This document shows positions 23,570 to 31,887 of a DNA stretch of 64,000 bases, one piece after another; the stretch's first letter is position 1, and the number at the start of each line of letters is the position of its first letter. Source of the stretch: VAXT01 sp963774625 (GTDB lineage Bacteria; Actinomycetota; Thermoleophilia; Gaiellales; Gaiellaceae); NCBI GenBank assembly GCA_963774625.1, contig CAVZFQ010000013.1:1302001-1366000 (forward strand), written 5' to 3'. The notes beneath the pieces were generated by a model. It saw only the letters and a program-made list of their open reading frames with translations. It had not been told where the DNA came from and searched no databases. The translations under genes were made by a program, and so were the position numbers.

Positions 23570-24487
23570 ATGAAGATCCTCGCGTCGCGGCGTTTTCCCG
23601 GCTCTGCGTGGGACGAGCTGGACGATGTCGAGTACTACGAGCGGCTCGACGGCGAGCGACCGGAAATCGACGCGCTGGTGGTCGTCGGCGAGGTCGTCGA
23701 CGACCGCGTTCTCGATCTCTTCCCGCATCTGAGCCTCGTCGCCAACTACGGCGTCGGCTACGACGCGATCGACGTGGAGGCGTGCCGCGCCCGCGGCGTC
23801 GCGGTCACCAACACGCCCGGAGTGCTCGATGCGGCGACCGCCGACCTGACGCTGGCGCTGATTCTGGCGTCACGCCGCCGCCTGGTCGAGGGAGACGCCT
23901 TCGTGCGAGCCGGGAGGTGGGGCAGCGACTGGGTGGCCACGGAGCTGCTCGGCCAGGAGGTCAGCGGGGCGAAGCTCGGCATCGTCGGCCTCGGAAGGAT
24001 CGGAAGCGCGGTCGCGCGCCGGGCGCACGGATTCGACATGAGGCTGCTCTACACGAAGCGTGAGCGCTTGCCCGCCGGCGAGGAGCGTGAGCTCGGCCTC
24101 GAGTACCGCGAGCTGGACGACCTGCTCGGCGAGGCCGACATCGTGACCATCCACGTTCCGCTCTCTCCGGAGACCGAGCGGCTGATCGACGCGCGCCGGA
24201 TCTCGCTACTGCGCGACGGCGCGTGCTTCGTCAACACGGCTCGAGGCGCGATCGTGGACGAGCCCGCGCTCGTGGAGGCCCTGGTCGCCGGCCGGATCCG
24301 GGCCGGGCTCGACGTGTTCGCCGGTGAGCCGGATGTTCCGGCCGAGTTGCTCGGGCTGCCGAACGTCGTTCTCACCCCGCACGTGGGGAGCGCTACCCAT
24401 GAGACCCGAGCCGCGATGACCCGCGTCCTGGTCGACAACCTCCTCGCGGCCGAGCGCGGCGAACGGCTTCCAAACCGCGTTACCTAG
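23570..24487 (+). CDS. D-isomer-specific 2-hydroxyacid dehydrogenase
   Basis: A 305-residue NAD(P)-dependent oxidoreductase of the D-2-hydroxyacid dehydrogenase family. The nucleotide-binding motif GLGRIG is at residues 140-145; the catalytic set is Arg225 (NTARGAIVDE), Glu253 (FAGEPDV) and His271 (LTPHVGSAT). The length fits enzymes such as glyoxylate/hydroxypyruvate reductases; the substrate is undetermined. The ATG is one base after the tRNA-His 3' end. There is no room for an independent leader, so after tRNA processing the message would be practically leaderless. Another tRNA (Arg-UCG) follows 20 bases after the stop. Confidence 0.92.
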   Translation: MKILASRRFPGSAWDELDDVEYYERLDGERPEIDALVVVGEVVDDRVLDLFPHLSLVANYGVGYDAIDVEACRARGVAVTNTPGVLDAATADLTLALILASRRRLVEGDAFVRAGRWGSDWVATELLGQEVSGAKLGIVGLGRIGSAVARRAHGFDMRLLYTKRERLPAGEERELGLEYRELDDLLGEADIVTIHVPLSPETERLIDARRISLLRDGACFVNTARGAIVDEPALVEALVAGRIRAGLDVFAGEPDVPAELLGLPNVVLTPHVGSATHETRAAMTRVLVDNLLAAERGERLPNRVT

Positions 24488-24507
24488 GCCGATACCCTGT
24501 CGCACAC

Positions 24508-24579
24508 GGCCCCGTAGCTCAGTGGATAGAGCGGCGGACTTCGAATCCGCGTGCGGAGGTTCGATTCCTCCCGGGGCCA
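24508..24579 (+). tRNA. tRNA-Arg (anticodon UCG)
   Basis: Acceptor arms GGCCCCG and CGGGGCC with discriminator A, anticodon stem GCGGA/TCCGC with loop CTTCGAA (anticodon TCG), T arm AGGTTCGATTCCT. No encoded CCA. The next gene's ATG is 10 bases downstream. Confidence 0.96.
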
Positions 24580-24589
24580 CCTCGTAGCG

Positions 24590-26500
24590 ATGGAGACGCC
24601 CAGCCGCTGGAGCACGATCGACGCGCAGGAGCTCGCGCCCGCGATCGTTTCCGGATTCACCGTCGGCGCACTCGGGCTGGCCGGCGGCGGTTACAGGGCG
24701 CCGACGTGGGGCTGGGCGACGCTCGCTCTCGTCGCCGGGTCGGTCGCCGTCCTCGTCGCGCTCGGGCTGCCGCGGCTCGGGCGGCTGGAGCTCGTCTTCC
24801 TCGGAGGGCTCGTCGGGCTCGGCGTCTGGACGCTGGTCTCGGCAGGGTGGTCTCTCGACGACGCACAGGCGGTGCTCGAGAGCGAACGACTCCTGCTCTA
24901 CATCGTCGGTTCGTTGGCCTTCTTGCTCGTTGCCAGACGCCGTTCCTTGCCTTATCTGCTCGGCGGAGTGCTGACCGCGATCACCGTCGTCTGCGTGACG
25001 GCCCTGTCCATCCGGCTCTTCCCGGACTCGGTGCATTCGGGCGGAGTCGCGTTCTCGGCGGATCCGCAGGCGGCCTTCAAGCTCGCCGAGCCGCTCGGGT
25101 ACGCGAATGCGCTCGGGGCGCTGGCCGCCATCGGGATCGCTATCGCGCTCGGCCTCGCCGCCCGCGCCGAGACGATCACCGGCTCGGCGCTCGCCGCGGC
25201 CTCACTTCCCGTCCTGGCCGCGACTCTGTATCTCACTTTCGGTCGCGCAGCATGGCTCGCGCTGGGTGCGGGGCTGGCAGCCGCGCTCGTCCTGGATCCG
25301 CGCCGCCTGCAACTGGTCACCACCTTGCTCGCGCTGGCCCCCGCCCCCGCGTTAGCCGTGCTGCTCGCCTCCCGTTCGGACGGGCTCACGAGCTCGCAGG
25401 CGCGCCTCGCCGAGATCGAGAGTGACGGCCGGAGTTTCGCTCTCGCCCTTGTGCTGCTCGCGGCGGTCGCTGGTGCGAGCGCCCTGGCCCTTCGGTACGC
25501 CGAGCGTCACGTGCGCGTCGGTCGGCGGCTGACGAGGAGCTATGCAGCAGGCCTCCTCGTCGTCCTCGTCGCGATCACCGCAGCCGCGATCGTTCGTGCC
25601 GGCGGGCCGATCGACCTCGCCGATCGTGCGTACAGCGCCTTCAACGCCCCGCCGGCCCCCGCGCAGGCCGACGTGGGCCGGCGCCTGCTCAGCTTCTCCG
25701 GGAGCAGCCGCTCGGACTACTGGCGCGTTGCCTGGCACGACGTCGAGGACCACCCGATTCTCGGCTCCGGCGCCGGCAGCTATGAGCGCCGCTGGCTCCT
25801 GCGGCGTCCTGCGGATCTCCCGGTCCGCGATGCGCACAGCCTGTACCTCGAGACCCTGGCCGAGCTCGGCCCGCTCGGCCTTCTCCTGCTGCTCGGCGCC
25901 CTCGGGGCACCCTTGGTCGCGGCGGTCGCCGCCCGCGCTCACCCGTTTGTTCCTCCCGCTCTCGGGGCCTACTGCTGTTACCTCGTCCATGCCGGGGTCG
26001 ACTGGGACTGGGAGATGCCGGCGGTGACGCTCGCCGGCCTCTCAGCCGGAACCGCGCTGCTCGTCGCTGTGCGCCCGACCGACACCACTCGGGCACTTTC
26101 GCCGCGACTTCTCGCTTCGGTGCTCGGAGCCGCAGGCGTGGTTTTCGCGGTGTCGGCCCTGGCGCTGGTCGGCAACCGGGCGCTCGACCAGAGCTCCGCT
26201 GCCCTCGATCGCGCCGACTCCCCCGAGGCCGAGCGCCAGGCTCGCCGCGCGGTTCGTTGGACGCCGTGGGCTTCGGAGCCCTGGCGGCTCCTCGGGGAGG
26301 CCCAGCTCGCCGAGGGAGACGTAGAGGCCGCCCGCACGAGCTTCCGCAGAGGCCTCGCCGAGGACAACCGGAGTTGGGAGCTCTGGCTCGATCTCGCGCT
26401 CGCCAGCGAAGGGCTCGAGCGCCGACGGGCTTTCGACCGCGCAAGCGCCCTGAACCCGCGAGAACCGCAGATTCAAGCGGTTCAAGGGGGCGGCGGTTGA
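24590..26500 (+). CDS. O-antigen ligase/Wzy-like membrane protein with C-terminal TPR-like part
   Basis: A 636-residue protein with about twelve hydrophobic helices. The large external loop contains RSDYWRVAWHDVEDHPILGSGAGSYE split over two helices, the hallmark of the Wzy_C/O-antigen ligase family (conserved Arg, His-rich exit loop, GxGxGS(Y/F)). After the last helix near residue 520 follows a soluble region with two or three TPR-like helices (EAERQARRAVRWTP, AEGDVEAARTSFRRGL). Such proteins polymerise or transfer glycan chains at the outer face of the membrane; the acceptor is unknown. The ATG chosen lies just after tRNA-Arg without a clear ribosome binding site. Confidence 0.85.
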   Translation: METPSRWSTIDAQELAPAIVSGFTVGALGLAGGGYRAPTWGWATLALVAGSVAVLVALGLPRLGRLELVFLGGLVGLGVWTLVSAGWSLDDAQAVLESERLLLYIVGSLAFLLVARRRSLPYLLGGVLTAITVVCVTALSIRLFPDSVHSGGVAFSADPQAAFKLAEPLGYANALGALAAIGIAIALGLAARAETITGSALAAASLPVLAATLYLTFGRAAWLALGAGLAAALVLDPRRLQLVTTLLALAPAPALAVLLASRSDGLTSSQARLAEIESDGRSFALALVLLAAVAGASALALRYAERHVRVGRRLTRSYAAGLLVVLVAITAAAIVRAGGPIDLADRAYSAFNAPPAPAQADVGRRLLSFSGSSRSDYWRVAWHDVEDHPILGSGAGSYERRWLLRRPADLPVRDAHSLYLETLAELGPLGLLLLLGALGAPLVAAVAARAHPFVPPALGAYCCYLVHAGVDWDWEMPAVTLAGLSAGTALLVAVRPTDTTRALSPRLLASVLGAAGVVFAVSALALVGNRALDQSSAALDRADSPEAERQARRAVRWTPWASEPWRLLGEAQLAEGDVEAARTSFRRGLAEDNRSWELWLDLALASEGLERRRAFDRASALNPREPQIQAVQGGGG

Positions 26501-26566
26501 GTTTCCGGGGGAGGGGGTAAAGTCCCCATCGTTAGGGGACATCCTTCCAGGAGGTCATCCGAGGAA

Positions 26567-27031
26567 ATGAGTTATTTCACGAAGTTCCGCCGAGTGCTCG
26601 TCGTCGGCGTTGTGGCTGCTCTCGCCGCGGCCGCCCTGGTCTCGGTCGTCCAGGCGGCGCGGAGCACTTCTGCTCAGCGACCGGCGGCGGCGGCCGGCCA
26701 GTATCCGGACAAAGTGACGATCTGCCACCGGACGGGATCGGCGAAGAACCCGTTCGTGACGATCAGGGTCTCGCGGAACGCGCTGGCGGCGCACCTGCGC
26801 CACGGCGACACCATGGGTCCCTGCGCCGGCCAGAGCTTCACCATCTGCCACAAGTCGAAGGCGCAGAAGGGCAAGGCCAAGGCCCAGCGGACGATGAGAG
26901 TGCGGTTCCGAGCGGTTCGTGCGCACGCGCGACATGGCCACCGGATGGTGGCGGGCCGCTGCAAGACCAAGTCCGGCAAGGTGGTTCGGGGCCAGCAGCC
27001 GAAGCAGGCGAAGAAGCCGAAGAAGCGCTAA
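26567..27031 (+). CDS. Small secreted basic protein with two CHxTG-type repeats
   Basis: A 154-residue protein with a signal peptide or N-terminal anchor (VLVVGVVAALAAAALVSVV). The mature part holds a repeat of about 38 residues, VTICHRTGSAKNPFVTI then HLRHGDTMGPC, and a diverged second copy, FTICHKSKAQ then HARHGHRMVAGRC. The Cys and His positions are kept in both copies. I know this Cys/His motif from many extracellular proteins of unknown role; disulfide formation or metal binding is plausible. The C-terminus is strongly basic (repeated KKPKK). The ATG has a strong ribosome binding site (GGAGG further upstream and GAGGAA near the start). A good intrinsic terminator follows, so it is probably a single, well-expressed gene. 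Confidence 0.8.
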   Translation: MSYFTKFRRVLVVGVVAALAAAALVSVVQAARSTSAQRPAAAAGQYPDKVTICHRTGSAKNPFVTIRVSRNALAAHLRHGDTMGPCAGQSFTICHKSKAQKGKAKAQRTMRVRFRAVRAHARHGHRMVAGRCKTKSGKVVRGQQPKQAKKPKKR

Positions 27032-27053
27032 GGCTCACAGGACAGAATCGATT

Positions 27054-27087
27054 GAGAGCCCCGTTTGCTGCGGGGCTCTCTCTCTTT
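27054..27087 (+). terminator. Intrinsic terminator
   Basis: GAGAGCCCCG and CGGGGCTCTC form a perfect 10-bp stem with a 7-base loop (TTTGCTG), followed by TCTCTTT. It closes the small secreted-protein gene and lies against the stop of the convergent threonine-dehydratase-like gene. Confidence 0.9.
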
Positions 27088-28042
27088 AACGAGCGAGCAC
27101 GTCGAGCAACTGTTCGCGAGTCGCGTTGCCGCCGCTCAGGATGAGTGCAACCCGTTTGCCTGCGAGCTCGCCTCGCAAGCGCAGGGCCGCCGCCAGCGGC
27201 GCGGCGCCGGAGGCTTCGACGAGGTTTCGGGTCGCCTCGATCATGGTCGCCTGCGCGGCGCGGATTTCGTCGTCGCTGACCAGGACGAAGTCGTCCAGGT
27301 GGTCCCAGAGGATCCGTTGCGGCAACTCGAACGCGGTGCGCGTAGCCAGGCCCTCGGCGAACGTCTCCATCCTGTCCTCGACCAGCTCGTGCTCCTTCCA
27401 GGAGCGATAGGCAGTAGGTGCCGCCTCGGATTGCACTCCGATCACCTTCGTGGCGGGGCTGACCGCCTGGGCGACGATGCAGGCGCCCGCCGCTCCGCTG
27501 CCTCCGCCGATGGGGACGATCACCACGTCCGTGTCGGGTTGCTCCTCGAGAATCTCGAGCGTCTCGGTCGCCACGCCGGCGATGAGCAACGGCTCATTCC
27601 CGGAGTGGACGTAGCGGTAGCCGTGCTCACGTGCGAGCTCCTCGCAGTGCTCACGCGCGGCGTCGAAGTCGGGTCCGTGGAAGACCAGCTCGGCGCCCAA
27701 CCCGCGCATGGAGGCGACCTTGACGGGGTTCGCGTTCTCGGGGACGCAGATCGTCGCCGCGACGCCGAAGATGCGGGCCGCGAAGGCGATCGACTGTCCG
27801 TGGTTCCCCGTCGAGGCTGCGATCACGCCGCGCTCCCGTTCCTCGGCGCTGAGCTGAGAGACGAGGTTGACGCCGCCCCGCACCTTGAACGCTCCGACCG
27901 GTTGGTGGTTCTCGTGCTTGACGAAGACCTGGGCGCCGACCAGCTCGTTCAGGCTCGCGTACTCGTAGAGTGGTGTCGGTCGCAGGTGCGGAGCGATGCG
28001 GTCTCGCGCTTCGTGGACGTCGGCGAGAGTCGGCACCTCCAC
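27086..28042 (-). CDS. Threonine/serine dehydratase-like PLP enzyme
   Basis: A 318-residue fold-type II PLP enzyme. The PLP lysine is Lys53 in GAFKVRGG, the phosphate-binding glycine loop is GGGSGAAGA, and the substrate loop ASTGNHGQS follows the family pattern. It lacks the C-terminal ACT regulatory domain of biosynthetic IlvA, so it resembles the short catabolic form (TdcB) or a serine racemase. It would deaminate threonine or serine to the 2-oxoacid and ammonia. The GTG start was chosen because the conserved N-terminal helix follows directly; a second GTG two codons later is possible. It stands alone and convergent to the secreted-protein gene. Confidence 0.88.
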   Translation of the reverse strand: MEVPTLADVHEARDRIAPHLRPTPLYEYASLNELVGAQVFVKHENHQPVGAFKVRGGVNLVSQLSAEERERGVIAASTGNHGQSIAFAARIFGVAATICVPENANPVKVASMRGLGAELVFHGPDFDAAREHCEELAREHGYRYVHSGNEPLLIAGVATETLEILEEQPDTDVVIVPIGGGSGAAGACIVAQAVSPATKVIGVQSEAAPTAYRSWKEHELVEDRMETFAEGLATRTAFELPQRILWDHLDDFVLVSDDEIRAAQATMIEATRNLVEASGAAPLAAALRLRGELAGKRVALILSGGNATREQLLDVLAR

Positions 28043-28122
28043 GCACTTGAGCGTACTCCGAGGGCTGAGTGCGGGCGAGGGGACGGACCTCCTCAGGCGC
28101 GGGCTAGACTCAGAGCCGTCCG

Positions 28123-28506
28123 ATGCTCTCCACCCCGGATCCGCTGGTGCTCGAAGACGCTCGCAGCTCGCTGGCATATTGGGAGCGGCGTCGTAGGACC
28201 CTGCCGCTGTACCGGCGGCGAGCGCGTCGCGAGGCACGCGAGATGATGGTCCGCTGGGAGGACCGGCTCCGAGCCGCCGAGCTGGAGCGATTCGAGGCAA
28301 GCCTGCTCGGAAGGCTGCTGACCGCCCTGGGGGTCTCGAGCCTCTGGGTGCGCCGCATGAAATCGCCGAGGCGGGGATTGCTCGAGCTCGTCTGGTCGCT
28401 CGTGCCGCGGAACGTGAAGCTCGTCATCGGCGGTCTCGCTGCGGCCTGGCTGATCATGGCCGTCCTTCTGACCGCGGCGGCCGTTTCTCTCTTCCAGTCG
28501 GCCTGA
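28123..28506 (+). CDS. Small protein with a basic helical region and a C-terminal membrane helix
   Basis: A 127-residue protein of unknown family. The first 80 residues are rich in Arg and Glu and should be helical, with runs such as YWERRRR, YRRRARREAREMM and RWEDRLRAAELERF. One membrane helix (LVIGGLAAAWLIMAVLLTAAAV, quoted here only as its position, about residues 100-122) ends the chain. The layout is that of a tail-anchored cytoplasmic protein. The ATG is 81 bases from the divergent dehydratase start. The frame is supported by the coherent domain pattern; no function can be proposed. Confidence 0.6.
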   Translation: MLSTPDPLVLEDARSSLAYWERRRRTLPLYRRRARREAREMMVRWEDRLRAAELERFEASLLGRLLTALGVSSLWVRRMKSPRRGLLELVWSLVPRNVKLVIGGLAAAWLIMAVLLTAAAVSLFQSA

Positions 28507-28532
28507 AACTTGCGAGCCTGCTCAGGGGGTAA

Positions 28533-28616
28533 TGCGGGCGAGAGGACTCGAACCTCCAAGGGCTTTCGCCCAACGGGTCCTAAACCCGTCGCGTATGCCA
28601 GTTCCGCCACGCCCGC
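28533..28616 (-). tRNA. tRNA-Leu (anticodon UAG)
   Basis: Minus-strand class II tRNA with acceptor arms GCGGGCG and CGCCCGC, discriminator A, anticodon stem ACGGG/CCCGT with loop TTTAGGA (anticodon TAG), a long variable arm (TGGGCGAAAGCCCTT) and T arm GAGGTTCGAGTCCTC. No encoded CCA. It is the only minus-strand tRNA of the window. Confidence 0.96.
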
Positions 28617-28657
28617 GTTGGCGATTGAAGGATAGAGCGGCGGGGTATCAGGAACGC

Positions 28658-28822
28658 ATGCCTGACCCAGAAGAGCTGAAACGCGAGCAAGAGCAGCGCG
28701 ACCGGGAAAGCCGCGAGAGCGACGTGACGAAGTTCGACGAGCTCGCCGAGGAGGTTGCGGAGGAGCACGAGGAGGCCGCCCACCGCATCGGCGAAGAGCT
28801 TCCTCCTCGCAACGAGGACTAG
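28658..28822 (+). CDS. Small acidic helical protein
   Basis: A 54-residue, very acidic protein (MPDPEELKREQEQRD at the start, ending ELPPRNED). It is rich in Glu, Arg, Asp and His, without Cys or Trp, and should form one or two charged helices (FDELAEEVAEEHEEAAHRI). It is preceded by a modest ribosome binding site (CAGGAAC). Coding is supported by its composition and by the tight fit between tRNA-Leu and the convergent membrane gene, whose stop lies four bases beyond. Function unknown. Confidence 0.6.
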   Translation: MPDPEELKREQEQRDRESRESDVTKFDELAEEVAEEHEEAAHRIGEELPPRNED

Positions 28823-28826
28823 TCGC

Positions 28827-29861
28827 TCAGGAAGGGCTTCTCGTCCACACGAGCCGCGAACGCTGCTCGGGCACCGAGATGCGCTCGACGCGGCTCAGAA
28901 GGTGGACGGCCCCCACGAGGACGAGCGTCTCGACGGCCAGCCAGTACCAGGGATAGCGCACGGGGTCGAGCGCGAGCCGGACCGCGACGAGAGCCAGCGG
29001 TCCCGCCCACAGAGCCGCTGCTGAACGGCGCAGCGACCAGGCGACCGCTGCTCCGGCCAACATTGCCGTGGCGCCTTGCACGAGGCGAAGCGGCCACGTG
29101 AACGCTGTGCCAGGCTCGACGAACAGCGAGAGGAGCGTGTCGCCGTTGACCACCCAGCGGTACTCGAACATGCCGAAGTCGCCCGCGAGGGCAAAAGGCG
29201 CGAGCAGGGCGACCAGGACGAGCATCGCGGCGGCGAACGCTCTCGTCGCATCCCACACGCGTGGCGCCAGGACGAGGATCGCTACGCCGAGGATGCCCCA
29301 GACCTCGAAGCCGGCCGAGACGCCGATGAGCAGGCCCGCCGCCCAGGCACGGCCGGCGCGAATCTCGAAACCCGCGAGGACCCAGAGCAACGGAACGAGC
29401 GCCTGCGCAGGGTGGCCGTCGCGATAGGCGTCGAACGTGTAGCTCAGCGCCACCGGCGTCAGCACGGCTGCGGTGAGGGCCCAGCGGCCGCCCCGCCCGT
29501 CGAGGAGCCGGCGCGCGATGATCCAGAAAAGCGCGACGACCACGGCGCCGAAGACCGCGCCGATCAGTCGCGTCGACGAGACGCCGACCGCGGTGCCGAG
29601 GGCGTCGAGCGTTCCGAGGACGACGAGTTGCAGCGGTCCGACCTGGAGCGTCGGGTCCGCGTAGGTCTGCGCCCAGCCGCCAGAGAACAGGCGCTCGGCG
29701 GAGTGCATGAAAAACGCCAGGTCGCCGGTGTCGCCCGGCGGCATGACGAGACCAACGGTCACGGCAGCCGTGAGCGCGACGAGCAGCGATACCACCGGGT
29801 TGACCCGCACCCAAATCGAATCGGCCGCGAGCGGCGCTTTCTTGAGCGAAATCCCAGCCAC
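28827..29861 (-). CDS. Polytopic membrane protein, possibly a GT-C-type glycosyltransferase
   Basis: About 344 residues from the GTG start chosen here (a GTG at 29810 is possible), with around nine hydrophobic helices. An acidic residue follows the first helix (PPGDTGDLAFFMHSAE) and a conserved-looking DAYRDGHPAQAL segment lies in a later loop, both reminiscent of lipid-linked-sugar glycosyltransferases of the GT-C class (GT87/DUF2029 type). The assignment is tentative since no decisive motif is present. The gene is divergent from tig, with only 27 bases between the two start codons, so they share a promoter region. Confidence 0.65.
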   Translation of the reverse strand: MAGISLKKAPLAADSIWVRVNPVVSLLVALTAAVTVGLVMPPGDTGDLAFFMHSAERLFSGGWAQTYADPTLQVGPLQLVVLGTLDALGTAVGVSSTRLIGAVFGAVVVALFWIIARRLLDGRGGRWALTAAVLTPVALSYTFDAYRDGHPAQALVPLLWVLAGFEIRAGRAWAAGLLIGVSAGFEVWGILGVAILVLAPRVWDATRAFAAAMLVLVALLAPFALAGDFGMFEYRWVVNGDTLLSLFVEPGTAFTWPLRLVQGATAMLAGAAVAWSLRRSAAALWAGPLALVAVRLALDPVRYPWYWLAVETLVLVGAVHLLSRVERISVPEQRSRLVWTRSPS

Positions 29862-29888
29862 TACCCTTGCTGGCAGAATGGCCAAACC

Positions 29889-31223
29889 TTGAAGACAAAG
29901 GTCCAAGAACTTCCCGACAGCCGAGTCCGGCTCGAGGTGGAGGTGCCGAGCGCCGACGTCAAGCACGCGGTCGAGCACGCCTCCTCCGATCTCGCCGAGA
30001 CGGCGAAGATCCCCGGCTTCCGCAAGGGCAAGGTCCCTCGCGAGGTCCTGATGGCGCGGCTCGGCCGCGACCGGGTCTTCACGGAGGCGGTCGAGAGCCA
30101 CATCGGCGGCTGGTTCCTGAACGCTGCCGCCAACACGCGGATCAGGCCCGTCGCGCAGCCCGAGCTCACCTACGACGTGCCGACGTCCGCCGACCAGACG
30201 TTCAATTTCACGGCGGAGGTGCCGGTGCAGCAGCTTCCGGAAGTGGCCGACTGGAGCACCCTCGAAGTCCCCGCCGCGGAGCCCGAGGTGCCGACCGAGC
30301 TCGTGGACCAGGAGCTCGAAGCACTGCGCGCATCGGTCGCCGAGCTGATTCCCGTCGAAGACCGCCCGGCCAAGGACGGCGACGTCCTGGTCATCGACCT
30401 CGTCGACGAGTCGGGCGAGGCGCAGCGCGACTTCGTCGTGCAGCTGGGCGCGGGGCGCCTGCTCGAAGAGCTCGAGCGCGGGTTGCGCGGGATGAGCCCC
30501 GCCGAGACGAAGACGATCACGTTTGCCGGCCCCGACGGGGCCGAGAAGACAGCGGAGGTGACGGTCAAGGAGATCAAAGAGCCGGTGCTGCCGCCGCTCG
30601 ACGACGAGCTCGCGAAGTCGGCCAGCGAGTTCGAGACCCTGGCCGAGCTGCGCGAGGAGATCGAGACGCGCCTGCGCGACCTGGTCGAGGCCGAGCTCAA
30701 CTCCGAGTTCCGGTCCGCTGCCGTCGACCGCCTGGCCGAGGCCTCCAACGTGAGCGTCGCCGACGCGCTCGTCGACACCAGGGCCAACGAGTTGCTCGCA
30801 GGGCTGTTGCGCTCACTGGAGCGCAGAGGGCTCAACGTGGAGACCTATCTGCAGCTCACAGGACAGTCGCCCGAGCAACTCCGTGACGCCGTGCGCGCCG
30901 AGGCTCGCCAGTCGATCGCACGTGAGCTCGTCCTCGAGGCCGCCGCCGACAAGCTCGGCATCGAGGTCACCGACGACGAGGTCAAAGACCTGATCCGCGA
31001 GGAGGCCGAAGCCGCCGGCGAAGACGCCGAGGAACTGATCGAGCAGGTCTGGGAGCGCGGGCGGCCCGACCGTCTCCGCGGCGACCTGCGGCTGCGCAAG
31101 GCCCTCGACCGGATCGCGGCAGAGGTCAAGCGCATCCCGGTCGACCTCGCCCGCGCCCGCGAAAGCATCTGGACACCCGAGCAGGAAAAACCCGAGACAA
31201 CGACAAAGTTGTGGACCCCCTAG
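29889..31223 (+). CDS. tig: Trigger factor (ribosome-bound chaperone, peptidyl-prolyl isomerase)
   Basis: A 444-residue trigger factor. The ribosome-binding domain carries the signature PGFRKGKVPREV, the middle FKBP-like domain spans about residues 150-230 (KDGDVLVIDLVDESG), and the C-terminal helical chaperone domain follows. It folds nascent chains and is the first of a tig-clpP-clpX set, a common order. The frame's start is TTG at 29889. Eleven bases upstream an ATG opens a four-codon frame (M-A-K-P) whose TGA overlaps this TTG. Either this is a coupled leader peptide or one base is missing and the real protein begins MAKP followed by LKTKVQELP. Confidence 0.93.
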   Translation: MKTKVQELPDSRVRLEVEVPSADVKHAVEHASSDLAETAKIPGFRKGKVPREVLMARLGRDRVFTEAVESHIGGWFLNAAANTRIRPVAQPELTYDVPTSADQTFNFTAEVPVQQLPEVADWSTLEVPAAEPEVPTELVDQELEALRASVAELIPVEDRPAKDGDVLVIDLVDESGEAQRDFVVQLGAGRLLEELERGLRGMSPAETKTITFAGPDGAEKTAEVTVKEIKEPVLPPLDDELAKSASEFETLAELREEIETRLRDLVEAELNSEFRSAAVDRLAEASNVSVADALVDTRANELLAGLLRSLERRGLNVETYLQLTGQSPEQLRDAVRAEARQSIARELVLEAAADKLGIEVTDDEVKDLIREEAEAAGEDAEELIEQVWERGRPDRLRGDLRLRKALDRIAAEVKRIPVDLARARESIWTPEQEKPETTTKLWTP

Positions 31224-31254
31224 GTTCAACCTTGAGAACTCTGAAGGAGACTGC

Positions 31255-31839
31255 ATGAGCCCTCTCGTCCCCATGGTGATCGAGCAGACGTCGCGCGGTG
31301 AGCGCGCCTTCGACATCTACTCGCGTCTGCTCAACGAACGGATCATCTTCCTGGGCACGCCCGTCGACGACCAGATCGCGAACCTGATCGTCGCGCAGCT
31401 GCTGCACCTCGAGTCCGAGGACCCGGACAAGGACATCTCGATCTACATCAACTCGCCGGGCGGCGTCATCTACGCCGGGCTCGCCATCTACGACACGATC
31501 CAGTTCATCAAGCCCGACGTTCAGACGATCTGCGTCGGGATGGCGATGTCGATGGGGGCAGTCATCCTCGCCGGCGGTGCGGCCGGGAAGCGCATGGCGC
31601 TGCCGCACTCGAAGATTCTGATCCACCAGGGCTCCGCGGGCTTCCACGGCCAGCCGACCGACATCGAGATCCAGGCCCGCGAGGTAATCAGCCTCAAGCG
31701 GCTAATGGAAGAGATCATGTCCAAGCACACGGGCCAGGACATCGAGAAAGTCGGGAAAGATATGGATCGCGACTACTACATGACCGCTTCCGAGGCCCAG
31801 AACTACGGCATTATCGACACCGTCATCGAGCATCGCTAG
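31255..31839 (+). CDS. clpP: ATP-dependent Clp protease proteolytic subunit
   Basis: A 194-residue serine peptidase. The catalytic triad is Ser99 (GMAMSMGA), His124 (ILIHQGSAG) and Asp173, with spacing as in E. coli ClpP. It forms tetradecameric rings and degrades proteins delivered by ClpX or ClpC. There is a good ribosome binding site (GAAGGAG) eight bases before the ATG. It lies between tig and clpX on the same strand, the classical arrangement. Only one clpP is in this window, whereas many actinobacteria have two, which could be encoded elsewhere. Confidence 0.96.
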   Translation: MSPLVPMVIEQTSRGERAFDIYSRLLNERIIFLGTPVDDQIANLIVAQLLHLESEDPDKDISIYINSPGGVIYAGLAIYDTIQFIKPDVQTICVGMAMSMGAVILAGGAAGKRMALPHSKILIHQGSAGFHGQPTDIEIQAREVISLKRLMEEIMSKHTGQDIEKVGKDMDRDYYMTASEAQNYGIIDTVIEHR

Positions 31840-31853
31840 ATCCAGGGGTGGCA

Positions 31854-31886
31854 ATGACAGCGATTTACGGTTACAACGAGGACTAG
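31854..31886 (+). CDS. Possible 10-residue leader peptide between clpP and clpX
   Basis: ATG at 31854 opens MTAIYGYNED followed by TAG; one base later the GTG of clpX begins. GGGGTGG precedes the ATG at a suitable distance. Its AT-rich codons differ from the surroundings. It could couple or tune clpX translation, or be a chance frame. Evidence is positional only. Confidence 0.3.
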   Translation: MTAIYGYNED

Positions 31887-31887
31887 G

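Noticed and set aside
14700..24600. An integrative element or prophage attached to one of the tRNA genes
   Set aside because: No integrase, no direct repeat of a tRNA 3' end and only housekeeping-type genes between the tRNAs.
29076..29888. N-terminal extension of trigger factor by about 270 residues in an open frame
   Set aside because: The extension is Arg/Glu/Asp-rich shadow sequence of the divergent membrane gene; the conserved trigger factor N-terminus begins at 29889.
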